This document shows, piece by piece, positions 1 through 12,325 of a stretch of DNA of 64,000 nucleotides (positions are counted from its first letter, which is position 1; each line of letters opens with the position of its first letter). Under the pieces are notes generated by a model. The model saw only the letters and a program-made list of their open reading frames with translations, was not told the origin of the DNA and made no database searches. A program made the translations under genes and the position numbers. Location: positions 16,378,111-16,442,110 of the forward strand of contig CALNVZ010003430.1 of the NCBI GenBank assembly GCA_940671915.1. Reading direction: 5' to 3'. Source of the stretch: Paracentrotus lividus (Eukaryota > Echinodermata > Echinoidea > Camarodonta > Echinidae).

Positions 1-623
1 TCAAAGATTGATCAGAGAACTTCTGAACATGCTCATTCCGAAATGAATGTAATCTTTGGAAAAAAAGCATCAGAAATTAAGAAATCTTTAGAGACCTCTA
101 CATTTCAATAAACTTATTTAAAAGAAAGAACATAATTATTTTCCCATGATGGATAGGTAGGCGTGTGCTTCAAAAAAAAAAAGGGAAAAACTAATAATAT
201 TCCCCTAAGTATCCATTTAAAAAAATGATGTGATTAATGCAACAATGAATCTATGATAAAAATTTGTAGGTTCTCTAGAATTAGTGGGTGTGCAGACAAA
301 AAACTTCAAATAAAACTTAGATTATTGTCCTTTTTTCATGATTCTTATTATTCACAAAGGCCGCACCCAAAAAGCAACAACAACAAGACAAGTTCCTATG
401 ATACAATGTACAATAGCACATGTCATGTTTCTTACATTATCCACGGTGAACTGAACTGAAGGTTCTGTGGGATGTTGTGAGCTGTAACATGATGAAATTA
501 CCTGGATGGTAAGCTTGATGGACTAAATGAGTAAACACTTCCAACCCGTTTTTCAAAACCATTTATTGAAAGTTATTGGAATATGCTTTCCTTAGAATCG
601 CTAATCATGTTTAAATACGTGTA
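1..623. other. non-coding, no recognised feature
   Basis: AT-rich sequence with short homopolymer runs. Open frames are short and have no recognisable domain. Nothing else is seen here. Confidence 0.5.
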
Positions 624-1080
624 GGCACATTTTAACAACTCATCTCGAGGAGCATGAAAGTGAACCAATCACAATTTTGCAAGACAATTTTCAGAACAAT
701 GGGGTTCATCGATGCATGACATTGGTGAGCTGGAAGAGGTATCATCATTAGAATGGTAATGAGCTGCATTTCCAGTGATATAAACTTCATAGTCACCACT
801 ATAATATTTTTGAAATTATTGATGATCCAAGTTGGGTTTCCTTTCTAGGCACATTGAAACAACCCATCTCAAGGTGCATGAAACTGAACCACTCACAAAT
901 TTTTTCTTCAAGACTTTTTCAGAACAATGGGATTCAGCAATGCATGAAATTGGTGAGCTGAGAGAGGTATCATTAGAATGCATGGTATTGGTAATGAGTT
1001 GTACTTTACAGTGATATAAATGTCATAATCACCACTGAAATATTTATGAAATTATTGATCAAAGTTGGGTTTCCTTTTTT
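624..1080. repeat. tandem duplication, two units of about 225 bp
   Basis: Unit 1 (624-848) and unit 2 (849-1080) run in parallel. Both start with GGCACATT and contain TCAGAACAATGGG, TTGGTGAGCTG, AGTGATATAAA and CACCACT in the same order. Both end in AAGTTGGGTTTCCTTT. Small indels and substitutions separate them. A short open frame across unit 2 is not supported as coding, because its counterpart in unit 1 is broken. Confidence 0.85.
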
Positions 1081-3320
1081 TTGATACACTCAGTATAATA
1101 ATGTCTTTCATTCTACTTGTAGGCCTACATGTATGTCAAAGTAAATTAAAAATATTGAACTATAAGGCCTATATATTTTAAGCTCTTCCTAAACTATTCC
1201 CCAGCTTAAAAAACCATGGCAACACATGGCTTGGTCTTCACTTAAAAAAAGCACTTTTTATGGAGCCATTCTGAGTTAATGTTAATAAGGGACCTCAAAA
1301 AGTTGAGGCGTATACATTGTAGGCATGATAGGCCTATATAGTGTACATACATACATGTACATGTATAGGGCTTTTTGATGTGCCAAGCTGCACAAAACTT
1401 ATTGAGCTAGGCTTACACTGTATTTGATTTTTTTAATTATTATTGTTTTGTTTTGTTTTGTTTTGTTTTTTTTTTAAGTTCTTTTTTTTGGGGGGGGATG
1501 TAGGAGCCATTAGAAACTGCGCTATTGCTGAATTCAAGCCAGGGAACATCAGTTTGGACTTTACTCCCATTGGAGAAGAAAAGACCCCCCCCCCCCTAAA
1601 AAAAATAATAAAAATTAACGAAATAATAAATTTGAATAGATAGTGAAAAAAAATATAAAAACATTTATAAGAATTACAATGCAAGGATTCATATTTTAAA
1701 TACAAGTATTTCTGGATCGTGTTGTCTAGAGTTTGTGGGTGCAGAGGTCTCTGTCTCTAATTTCACAATGTTTGAGGCTCATTTCATTGTGTTCCTGGTA
1801 CTTAAAATATTGTTCTATGATCTAGTGAGTAAGCAGATTTTTGGTGCAAATATGAACAAAATGTGTTTCTATTTGCACTTTACCCTTTACCTAAATTGTA
1901 CATGTATGGGTACTATAAATGCAAGTAACACTGACTCACTCATTCATTTGCCCTTTGACCTCCATGAATGATGCCACTGCATCCCATATCGACTGTCCCT
2001 GTTTTGCTTGAAGAACAAACTCCCAACTACATGTACATGTACCCTGCCAATATTCTGTGCCAACATTGGCCTACAATTTATTTCAGATTTACCTTTGTGA
2101 AACCACTGTTAACCGAAAAGAAAGAAAAGAAAGATTAATGTGAATGTGAATATGAGGGGTTTCATAGTTCTAATCACTTTTGCAGTATTTTGCAAGAAGG
2201 GCAGAAAAATGCCTTCCATTGAGCATCATCATTTTCAGTCCTAAAAAAATATTTAAAAGATAATTGTAAAAAATGATAAAATTGTTAATAGCATTATATA
2301 TGGTGAGAAATGATGAGCAAAAATATGATCTCATTTTTATAGTTATTATGAAGTGATGGTGTGAAATGTTTGAAGAACATTAATTTTTTTCTTCATCTTG
2401 ACATCCTACATACTTTCCTTCATCCAATTGGTATTTACATTCAAATGAAAGAGCTTGATATTATAGCTCTATGGGAATCCAACCCGAGGAGAGAATCAAT
2501 CGTACAGAGTAAAATAAGAGGAGCAATTTAAAAACGTTTCATCAAAATTGGTTATAAGAAAGCTGGGGAAGTTTGAAAAGTCTTATTGAACTTTCTATTG
2601 GGAATCCTCAAATTTGCACAATTACTTCAAAATGACTGATATTGTGGACAACTCTCTCTTTGTTTTGTACACAAATTTTCAGATTCCCCCCATTATCTTT
2701 CATGTCTTTCAAATTGGTCGTCATGGGAGAATATACATTGTATTTCACACCCCATAAAAAGTCAAGGTCAGAATGAGACAATCAGAAAAATGAAATATTA
2801 AGGAAAAATATCAAAATCAAACATAGTATGTGAGATTTTTCTGTCTCTGAGATGTCTCTGAGTCTCGGAGATGTCTTCCCAGTGAGATGAACCTTTATTC
2901 TTCCATGCTAGAGTCCCAATACACATTGTATGATATTTCCACCATGATGGATCTGGAGCAGCCTAGGCTCTTTCCAAAGATGTGGAGTAATGCGTAAATA
3001 TTCACCTGCGCTCCCTGTTAGACAGGTATAATTACATGTACTGCACATGTGTACAAGGATCACCTTTTGAAAATAAGTACATTAGAATTGCTAATGGACC
3101 TCTGCAGCTTGACTAATTTAGAAACATAACAAATATATGCTTGTTGAGAATATAATGAAATCAAATGTCAGGAAGTTTTTACACATACTTCAAAGAAACC
3201 TGACAATTTGGGCTACATGTATATAGTCCAGATGATTTTTTTTTTTATAAACCCCTTATTGCTAATATATCACACAAAGGTCATTTTGTTGATTAAAAAT
3301 GGTAAACATAATGGTTAATT
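1081..3320. other. non-coding stretch with homopolymers
   Basis: No exon is recognised. It contains a GTTTT run (1444-1470), a G run near 1491, a C run near 1587 and scattered TACATGTA motifs. Positions 2465-2600 resemble the element fragment at 51296-51480 (shared GAATCCAACCC and GAGGAGCAATT). Positions 2835-2885 carry an inverted TCTCTGAGATGTC motif like the one in the 13.4-13.9 kb duplication. Confidence 0.5.
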
Positions 3321-3325
3321 GCCAA

Positions 3326-3655
3326 TTGGTCTAAACCGACTTTGACTAATGCCCGTTTAGTCTCATCCCACATGGTCTAATTCCATTTCGTCAAATGTCC
3401 ACTTGGTCTAACACCATTTGGTAACTTCCAGTATTAAACAAACTGGTAATAGGCTAAATATTCATTTGGGAATTAGACCAAAATGCTATTAGACAATTTG
3501 GCTATTAGACAAATTGGCAATTGGACCAAGTTAGAAGTAGACCAAGTATTTATTAGGCCAAGGAAAACTGAGACCAAATTGTTAGTAGACCAAATGGGTT
3601 AAGCCCATGTGAAAACTAGACAAACAGATCATGGGACCAACTGCTGTTAGAACAA
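3326..3655. repeat. degenerate TTGGTCTAA array that switches orientation
   Basis: A nonamer-like motif recurs about twenty times with variable spacers. In the left half (to about 3420) it reads TTGGTCTAA, TTAGTCT or TTGGTCTAAC. In the right half (from about 3470) it reads as the reverse complement, TTAGACCAA or TTAGACAA. The change of orientation near the middle makes the whole block a loose palindrome. No coding potential is seen. Confidence 0.8.
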
Positions 3656-4192
3656 GTGGATATAAAACTACATATCTCATGAAAAGTACCATTGATCTTA
3701 AAATCTCATGGTACATTTACTTGGGAAGTTTTAAAACAATATCAATCTATTTTTATGTTCAGTTCTTGTCAGGTTTCCGCTGTTTCAATTTCCTTGTAAG
3801 AATTTAAAAAAACACCCTTATTTTGTTTAGTTACTTCAAGATCTTATAGGTCTATAGTCCTATATGATATGGATATGCAGTTTGAATCTAGACCAGTTTG
3901 AATGTCCATGACATCTACAAACTAAAGTATAAAAAACAAGCATTCTCAACCATCTGTATTTTTGATGTGAAATAAGAAGTACTTAATTGAGAAAAAAAAA
4001 CAACAGTAAGAAATATTATACAAAGAAAATGAGATGATGACAGAAGGATTAAAAAAAAAATGAAAAGATCATGAGCACACTGTAAAGAAGGATTTGGTAG
4101 ATAAGGAGAAGAAAGAAATGAAAGGATAAAAAGAAGGAGGAATGATTAGATAAATAGAAATTAGCAAACAAAGATAATATCGTCGGCTGTGA
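3656..4192. other. non-coding, no recognised feature
   Basis: AT-rich spacer with A runs. No exon or repeat was recognised. Confidence 0.45.
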
Positions 4193-4336
4193 ACCAGAAG
4201 GGCGCTATTACAGATCAAAGATGTTCTGTTGAGAACCAGAAGGGTGCTATTACTATTGACTTTGTACATCAATAGCACCCTTCTGGTTCTCAACGGAACA
4301 TCTTTAAGATGCAATAACGCCCTTCTGGCTCTCAAC
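4193..4336. repeat. foldback repeat with iterated GAACCAGAAGGG motif
   Basis: Left arm 4193-4262 and right arm 4266-4336 are near-perfect inverted copies around a loop of a few bases. Within each arm the block GAACCAGAAGGGYGCTAT occurs twice, giving four copies in alternating orientation. Both DNA strands, and any transcript, could form a strong hairpin. The short open frames across it on both strands are by-products of the palindrome. Confidence 0.85.
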
Positions 4337-5271
4337 TATGAGAGAAAGACAGTCTTTGAATACAACCCCAGACAAAGCGTTGGAAAAGAATGTTTTAAAA
4401 ACATTTTGTCTGGCTTTGCAAAGTGGGTATAAACACACCCTGAGCTGAGTGGGACTGGAGGAGCAAGTGCAATATTTATAGATCTCTCTAGCAATATGCC
4501 GCCTGAAAAACAGCTCTCATCGGGATCTGTAGTAACCATGGCGATTGATCTGTGGAGAAATGAGATGGAATAATGACTAGGTATCATGATTGCAGGTGAA
4601 GACGACATCGGTTCATTAGTGCAGAAGGCACAAATCCATCTGTACTTTTCTGGTCAAAGATTGCCTTTTCATTCACACCATTTTATATTCTTTTCTGAAA
4701 TGAGAACACTGAATATGAGATGATATTTGATAGAGATGATGAAGAAAGTTCAGGGGATTTGTTATCATGTTATGAAATGAGTTTTTAAGAGAGAGAGAGA
4801 GAGAGAGATGCATGTGTTATAAACATTATTAGAGATAACCTTGTTTAATAAATTGCATGGGAAATGAAGTCCAGTTTGTTCAATCAGATAGCAAGCACTT
4901 TCAAAGTTCACACGATATCCGACATGTTAATAAACAACAACAAAACTCAGTAATTTCAATAGTATGAGAGAAATTAGAATTATTCAGGAATTAAAATAAA
5001 TAGTCCTCAATGTTATTGTTATGTTGTTTCATATTCGAACTTACATCTATCCATATATTTTACTTTACATAAAATGAACAAGAAAAATGCTTCTGCTCTC
5101 CAACTGCTTTCAATAATCAAGGGGATCAGAGACAAAATAAATAAGTTTTCAATTTCTTTTTGAACAGTGAAACTGAACAACATGAGATGATGCTTATGAA
5201 CAACCTTTTTGATGAAAATTCAACTTATCAATAAAGATTTAGTGAAGCTGGAAATTCTTTTTGGATAATAC
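4337..5271. other. non-coding, no recognised feature
   Basis: AT-rich with a GA microsatellite near 4790. No exon is recognised. Confidence 0.45.
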
Positions 5272-6056
5272 CAGGGCTGCCAACCCTGAGTGAAAGTTTG
5301 GAGTGAGATACTGCGAGGGAGCGAAGCGCCCGAGGAGGGGAAGGTGTGGAAGGGGGGTATCCCCCCTTCCACGGTAGGGAGCTTTTACAATTTGACATTT
5401 GAAATGGTGTAATCTGGTGCATACTTTAGTCATGATTTCTACAATTAAAAGGCAGGATTCATGTACTAAATTAAATAACAGGTTAGATTGTACCCTTCCA
5501 AAATCATTCTCACTCTCAGATACAACAATCGAAATCATCAAAAAGATCGTGATTTTGTAAGGAATTTATTTTCAACTCACCATGAACGATAATCAGCGCT
5601 GTACTGTCTGGTCGTAGAGGGCTATAGTTGACGGACGTACGTGGCCATCGCGAGCGCAAACTCTGCTGAGCCACACGGGGCTTGGGCCCGGGCGCGACGT
5701 ACAGCGGCAGTCGACATAAATTTATACCTCGCATGCGCATCATGATAGTGAAGGCGTCACTAGCACACGTACACGTACGTGCACGCAGGAAAAATCAATC
5801 ACAATTAAATTAGCTCGTGTTTGCGCGGCAACCGAAACCGATTTCCATTGGTTTAGCTTTGCGCATGCGGTTTAAATGTTGAAACTTTCGACCGGGCCAT
5901 ATGGAATATCCGAAATACTAGAAATTTTGGAGACTTTTTGTTTGTACTTTCTATTTTGGGGGTTTGGAGTGAGAACTTCGTTGATTAGCGTGAGACCGTG
6001 AGATTTGGGTGAATTGCGTGAGACTCACGCAGATTGCGTGAGAGTTGGCAGCCCTG
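5272..6056. mobile_element. non-autonomous DNA transposon, CAGGG termini, 6-bp target duplication
   Basis: The ends are CAGGGCTGCCAAC and its exact reverse complement GTTGGCAGCCCTG, flanked on both sides by TAATAC (5266-5271 and 6057-6062). Further inside, GTGAGA/TCTCAC-type subterminal repeats are visible. The core (5580-5800) is GC- and CpG-rich, unlike its surroundings. At 785 bp it encodes no recognisable transposase. The terminal CAGGG and 6-bp duplication suggest a hAT-like family (inference). The element at 42942-43602 has the same architecture. Confidence 0.85.
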
Positions 6057-6832
6057 TAATACTGCTCTGTATTGACAGAATATCCATTTTGAAATTGTAT
6101 CTTGAATTATTCAGATCTTAATTTAAATGTTGATATGTGAATCTGATTTGGATAAGTGGAAAGTGCAGTGAGAACCAACGCTTATGAATACATTAATACA
6201 CTGGATCCTGTGAGTACATGTAGAGTATCTAGATGAATTAATAAAATGTCATGCTAGGAATACGAGGTTCATATAACTCATCTCAATTAAGGTCTAAATG
6301 AAATTCTGCTCAACCGCATTTTTAAGTATTGCATTCACAGAGTTCTAGGGCCGCAACCATGCAAGCATTCAAAGAAAACTAGAAGAGTGTATGTTACATT
6401 GTATGTGGTCTAATCAGAAAATAATTTTGTCTGTTGCAAAATTCACAATTTTTAATTGAAATGGGAAATTGTAGAGTTTCAGTGATGATTAATCAAGTTG
6501 GATTAGAATTCAATGAAAATCATTGTACATATAAACCTGTTAAGATCTAAATTCTAAATGTAAGTTGAACCAACAATTGCCATTATGAGTTGGGTGAAAA
6601 ATTGGAAGGCAACCCATATATTGAGTTTGAAATTGAGAAGAAATACAAAATGTATTTAGTGACCAATTTGAAGAAATCCTCAAAGAATAAGAAAGTATAA
6701 TAAATTAGCTTTTCTGTAATGTCATGTAATTTCTAAATTGTTCTCCTGCTTTATGTGAGTTCAAGATTGAACTATAAAGTACATCTTCATCAAGATCTAT
6801 ACAGAGGTGTTTCTCTTGTTTTCTTGTTTTTA
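6057..6832. other. non-coding, no recognised feature
   Basis: AT-rich spacer between two transposons. No exon was recognised. Confidence 0.45.
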
Positions 6833-7336
6833 TTAAAGGGGAAGTTCACCCTGGAATTGTATTGGTCTTAAAAAATGAAGAAAAATAATAAAAAAATATT
6901 AGTGAAAGTTTGAAGAAAATCGACCAAAAAATAGCAAAGTGATGAATATTTAAAGTTTTGATTGTATGACGTCACATGCGAGCAGCTCTCCCATTGGTTG
7001 TGTATGTAAATTCCATAAATTTGTCTTTTTGTCATGGTTCTTGATAAAGAAATGGGTCAATTTGGATATAGTCCATGTATATGAACATCTGTTGATGGTA
7101 TATCGACCGCACAGGTGACATAATTAATTCTTTTTGAAAAAAATGACATTTATGGGAATTTACACCACATAACACATAGGAGATCTGCTCGGCATGTGAC
7201 GTCACAGAATCAAAAACTTTGAAATATTCAATACTTCATAATTTGGGGTCGATTTCTCCAAACCTTCACTCAATATTTTTCTTTTTATTTTCTTCATTTT
7301 TAAGACCAATAAAATTCCAGGTGAACTTCCCTTTAA
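6833..7336. mobile_element. TTAA-flanked inverted-repeat element (MITE)
   Basis: It is bounded by TTAA and has long inverted arms of about 150 bp. The left end reads TTAAAGGGGAAGTTCACC and the right end GGTGAACTTCCCTTTAA. The arms share CAAACTTTCACT-like, TGTGACGTCA and AGCAGATC/GATCTGCTC-like blocks in inverted order. No transposase frame is visible. TTAA targets with AGG-type termini fit Kolobok or piggyBac derivatives (inference). Confidence 0.85.
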
Positions 7337-7604
7337 GTAAACTTGAATTTCAGAGTGCTCTTCCTCTTTACAAGAAGTGTGAAATGAAACTCTATTTGTA
7401 AAAAAAAAAGAAAAAAAAAAGAATAAAAATATACTTGCTATGTGTACATCTATAGTACTAACACTTTTGTAAGTCTCCTGAACAGATGAGATGTGATAGA
7501 GATGTTAATGTGTGTTCTGACATGAGTCTAATAATGTCCCAATGATTAAATCAAGCAAAGTATGTTTACCCTAAGGATTGAGTGGTTAGACAGACTGATG
7601 TTTC

Positions 7605-7990
7605 ATTTATCTAAGGACCTTTTCACACTCAGAAATATTGGGATAGTTCGCATTCAAAATGTTATATCTAGACTATCTACTTTAAAAATGAATTTTAAAT
7701 ATTGGGATAGTTCGCATTCAAAATTAATGTTATATCTCGATAACTACTTTTCGTAACAAATTAACAACCATAAATTTACAGATTATGAGTGGCTCACTAT
7801 AAAGTTCATTTAAATCAAAGGATCATTTCACACTCAAGTCCTATAGGGATGGTTCTCACATTCAAATTGTTATTTACCTTCTTTTTATCATAAAGTTACA
7901 GCCATTTGCACATAGATGAATGACGGCAACAATGATGTGTACATTTATCAGCAAGGACCTTTTCACACTCAAAGAATTTTGAGATAGCAT
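7605..7990. repeat. diverged short repeats around AAGGACCTTTTCACACTCA
   Basis: The block AAGGACCTTTTCACACTCA, or a close variant, occurs near 7613, 7818 and 7953. A second block, ATTGGGATAGTTCGCATTCA, occurs near 7639 and 7701. The pattern suggests old tandem duplications of roughly 65-200 bp. No coding sequence is recognised between 7337 and 8534. Confidence 0.65.
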
Positions 7991-8461
7991 CGACCAAGTT
8001 CAATATATTACAAAGATCCACTTTTATTGAATTAAATTCAATATGGAGTGAATTGGACATAAAAAAACAAAAAATTAAAAATGTCAGATAAATCAGGGAA
8101 AAGTGTGGCAATTGATGTGTTTCTTAATATGGCAGGGGCTTGCGAAGCCATGGTTTCGACGCGCACCCCCCCCCTTTCCTCCCACTTTTTTCTAGTAAAC
8201 TTGTATCAAAAGCTTGAAAAAAATTGAACACATTTAACTGTGATTTTTTTCTTAGCCTGTTTTTGGCTTCCCCCCCACCCTTTTCAACCCAGCCCATCCA
8301 CTTTCAAAAAAACGCTTTCAAAAACGCCACAGTCCCTGTATTCTGTTCTTTCATCAACCTTGGCCTTGACCAAGAATAATTTTGACATGCCTCTGTCATT
8401 CATGTACATGTACATGTGTATCCCGAAGATTTGAATGTATGTTTGAACAGGGATTGGAGAA

Positions 8462-8462
<1 letters not shown>

Positions 8463-8494
<32 letters not shown>

Positions 8495-8500
8495 GAGAGA
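8463..8500. repeat. GA microsatellite
   Basis: Nearly uninterrupted GA dinucleotides. The reverse-strand Ser/Leu-rich open frame across it is a product of the repeat. Confidence 0.9.
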
Positions 8501-8534
8501 GGGGTGTGCTCCACAAGCTCGAGTGAGAAAAATA

Positions 8535-8860
8535 GTGTGCTATTTCTGATGCAATGAACTAGCCGATCAGAAAACATTAGGCTTTTTCGCTCAACTAGCG
8601 TGCTAATTTGGGCGAAATCTCAGCCCAAGTCATCTGGGGCTCATTTCCAAACTCTATCTAGTTTTGCAGTTTTGGCACTATCCTGAAACCTAATCACCAT
8701 CCCATCATGCACATACATTGTACATACACCCCAAGATCAGGTTGTAAAACTCTATCTCGGGATGTTCAGTTCTGGCTAGTGCAGCATCAACATTGCGCTT
8801 GACTGATTTTGGGATCTTCTACCCACTATTTTATTAGCTCAGGCTAGTGCAGAACTGCCC
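8535..8860. repeat. dispersed repeat family X, copy 1
   Basis: It shares, in the same order, GTGCTATTTC, GATCAGAAAA, GGCTTTTTC, AAATCTCAGCCCAA, TTTCCAAACTC and CATCATGCACAT with blocks at 17930-18360 and 25660-25990. Those two copies are each interrupted by a 140-bp hairpin MITE, but this one is not. No coding capacity is seen, and its class is unknown. Confidence 0.7.
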
Positions 8861-9389
8861 AGAGATAGGGAGACGGGACCGAGGAAAGGCAAGTTCATAA
8901 GATGAGAAAGTTGTCTCCTTGTTTTAATAAGAAGAAATGAATGCCCTGGCTCGCTGTGCCTACATGATTTGTTTAATTCATAAAGTGTGTAGTCTGGCAC
9001 CTCGAACAGTTGTTTTCTCTATCTCCTAATGAATATAGCAAGCAATGATTTGCCTACAGGCCATGTCCCAGCTCAAGCATCGTTGCACAAATTTCTCGCT
9101 AGAGCATTGATTTTTCTTGTCTACTAACGACATCCCAGCCCTCCCCATCCCCTCGAGCATGTGATTAATTTATACTGTTATCGAACTGATAGCATAACCC
9201 CTTTCCTCAGTCCACTTGGGCTTTATACCTGACTGGGATATACTAGGTCAGTCTATGAATTAAAAACATCTCTCTTTTTAAATATCATTTATATTTTTTT
9301 TTATTGAATCAATAAAATCACAATATTTACATGTTACCAATGTAAACAATATCTGCATAAAACATGATGCTTCAATTATTGATCATCTT
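8861..9389. other. non-coding, no recognised feature
   Basis: No exon or clear repeat was recognised. Confidence 0.4.
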
Positions 9390-9729
9390 TTAAAGCCATT
9401 ACGAACTAGCAGCCTTGTATAGCACCACCTCAAGTCCCCAACTACTTGATTCTGCCCCGATTCCTAACCCATAATGCAACATCCTGATAGAGTAGTTTTA
9501 TAATTCAGGCCCATTTTAATGAAAAAAACACCTTTTCACTACTCAATGAATTCACACCATAATTATGTTGTCAAGTAACAAAACACGTTCTTTTCCCCTC
9601 AAAGCATTTTAGTTTCACAATATAAATTAAATTGTAGGTTAATTTTACACCATTTTTGTTAATAGTTATCTATTTACATTGTATAACACACAGTCAATGA
9701 GAGTGTTGCTCAGTTCGCTCCCCCTTTAA
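9390..9729 (+). mobile_element. TTAA-flanked dispersed element, copy 1
   Basis: It starts TTAAAGCCATTACGAACTAG and ends CAGTTCGCTCCCCCTTTAA. The termini form a short, imperfect inverted repeat (TTAAAG and CGAACT). The body is about 85 percent alike by eye to 11964-12325. Shared blocks include CCTTGTATAGCACCACCTC, CCCATAATGCAACATCCTG and GTCAATGAGAGTGTTGC. No protein is encoded. Confidence 0.8.
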
Positions 9730-11963
9730 TATCAAATCCCCATTAGTTTTTATCATTAAGTCAGCACTTATTAGATGTAGCCTGTATGACATTTTACATT
9801 GAAATTTGGTCCTGAAAGTTCTGAATATTTAAACTTATAATAAGTACATGTAGATGCATTTGGGAATCTCAATTCAGTAGTAGGGATGTAAATGTACATC
9901 AACTTGCCAATTTGTTCGAGAACAAAAAATTAGTAAAAGTTTCCTTTTCCAAATACGATTCTCAGAAGAAAAAAAAAATCAATTCTGCAGTGGAGGACCC
10001 ATAACACCAAGCGTCAAAGCAAAGTCCGATGGGGAAAGGTGCTCAGAAGATATCAGAATATCATTTTTGGCTACAAATGACAGCTCTGGATACATTAGAA
10101 TTCAAAGACTGATTTACCAGCGCCCACAATTTTTAAAAAGTTTAACATTTTTGTAGCTTCCTTTATGTTTTTTTTTGTTGTTTGATTCCCTTTTTTTTTT
10201 CTTCATTTTTTTACTTTTGCCAATCTGTTTCTCTGATTGTTCTGCAGTGTGTTTTTATCCACCCAGGTCAGTTTGTTACAACATGTAGGGTTGGGTTTCC
10301 TTTTATGATGGAATGACCATCACCTTTATACCAGTATATCCAAAGTCAGTTTAATTATAGTCTTTGTTCCATAATAAAACAACAAGAAATAAAATCCCAT
10401 CCAAACAAGTTTAAACTACATTGTACGATAGTATGTTTTGATAAATGTGAACTAGAATTATAGAGGTTCTCAGAATAGCAAAACGGTTTATCCTGCTAGT
10501 CTTTAAACTCTTTATTTTTCTTCAACCTGAATTGAAGTTCGGTATTTGAGACGTGAAGGAAATTGTTGCTTGAAATTCAATCGTAGAGGTACCCTCCACC
10601 AAACAATACCATGCCCCGAGTGACCAGCTCACCGACCAATCAAATACAAGCAGTGTGCTAGGCCAAGCTGTGCAATGGTAACCGAGTATTTTGATTAAAT
10701 CTAACGCTCAGGTGCCAAAATGTGATGTTTGTCAAGTAGGGGGACTTCATTTCAATTGGATAATCTTTGAATTACAATTGTTGATGAAGATTGGAGTTTT
10801 TTTTTTTTTTTGTAAACAAGGTTGTTCATGGTGAAAATAAATGTTGCCATGAATACATACATGTAGTCCAAAAGTCCATAATCAAACAGACATGTACAAC
10901 TCTTAGTTCAAAAGAAATGTAAAATAATCATGAGTTCACAGAAACAAAAATCAATTTTAATAGAATTCTAGAAGGTGAAGCTTCTCATCTGGTAATATGA
11001 ATTAATGATATAGATCTGCCAAATGATTTTGAAAGTGATAGAAAGAAGTAATAAGCAAAATACGCAAGGCTTTCAGTATTATCGCAACTGTCAAATGTGA
11101 TGGATCTTGTTGGGTTTGCAATTAGTTTATTGACTTGTCAAAAATTCACCATATTCTTAATAAGCTTTCTCTCAGGTTTATGTTTCACTCCAAGTGCACA
11201 AAAATTGAGTTAGATTGTTCCAGTGTAGGCGTTGTACACAATCTTTCTTGTTTTTTGTTTTTTTAATGAAGTCAGACTGGTTTTTAGATCCTGGATTTTA
11301 AATGGAGAGGTATCTGTGTAAAGAGCTTCTGGCTTGAATAAATCATGAATATGGATTTAAATATCATCTCTCTTTCTGAGCGCTTTCCTCAATCAGGACA
11401 AGGAATTATTACAAGCTTGATCAGGGTAAGATATGATAGAACTTAAGATACCTTTTACAGGCCTTCAAACTGAAGTTTTAACCTGGGGGTCGAGGGGAAA
11501 AAAATATTTGGATAACATTTCCCGGGAGCAGAGGGTGTTTTAATCACCCCCTTCATGTTATAGGTCATTTGTAAAAAGTGTGGGGGGGGGGGGCGGGGTG
11601 TACAGCCAACTAGCCAAGAAGCTGAGTACATCTAGATGATAGAACCCTTTAGCATAGTATGATCTATTGTCTATTCATGAAATTTTTTTTTTTCATTTAA
11701 CAATTGGACAAAATGAACATCACACCTTATATTGACATTGAAAGGTGTGATTGACGAACTGGCAAAATGGTTATAAACCTTTTTCAAGTTGACTACAGTC
11801 TTAACCTCTGAGGTGAACATTGTTCAGGTCTACATGTACGTGAGGCCCTTATTCTCTTTTCCATTTGCTGATCAAGCCTTCATGAATGTATTATAAGCAA
11901 TTATGGAAATCTGCAGTATGGAAGGTCTTTTATCATAACAACATGTGCGTGTACATACATGAA
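9730..11963. other. non-coding, no recognised feature
   Basis: Poly-T and poly-G runs (10180-10200, 10797-10812, 11580-11592) and AT-rich sequence. No conserved exon was seen on either strand. Confidence 0.45.
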
Positions 11964-12325
11964 TTAAAGCCAGTACGAACCAGCAGCCTTGTATAGCACC
12001 ACCTCAAGTCCTCAACTACTCGATTCTGTCCTGATTCCTAACCCATAATGCAACATCCTGAATAGTGAAGTCTTATAATTCAGGACCATTTTAATGAAAA
12101 CACACTTTTTCACTACTCAATGAATTCACACCATGATAATTATGTTACCAAGTTTTAAAACCACATACTTTTCCCCACAAAACATTTTAATTTCCCAATG
12201 CCAATTAAATTGTAGGTTGATTTGTACACCGTTTTGATAAGAGTTACCTCAAACGGTATACTTTTAGACTAGCTATTTATAACACACAGTCAATGAGAGT
12301 GTTGCTCAGTTCGCTCTCACTTTAA
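11964..12325 (+). mobile_element. TTAA-flanked dispersed element, copy 2
   Basis: This is the same family and orientation as 9390-9729, also bounded by TTAA. It is slightly longer because of extra sequence before the shared CACACAGTCAATGAGAG block. Two same-orientation copies 2.6 kb apart could allow deletion by recombination. Confidence 0.8.

Noticed and set aside
1735..1971. 78-residue frame with a hydrophobic stretch, considered as the XYLT membrane-anchor exon
   Set aside because: The hydrophobic segment is not near a credible start or donor, and the rest resembles random AT-rich translation.
8284..8577. 97-residue reverse-strand frame with a Ser-Leu repeat
   Set aside because: It crosses a GA microsatellite and has no domain or splice context.
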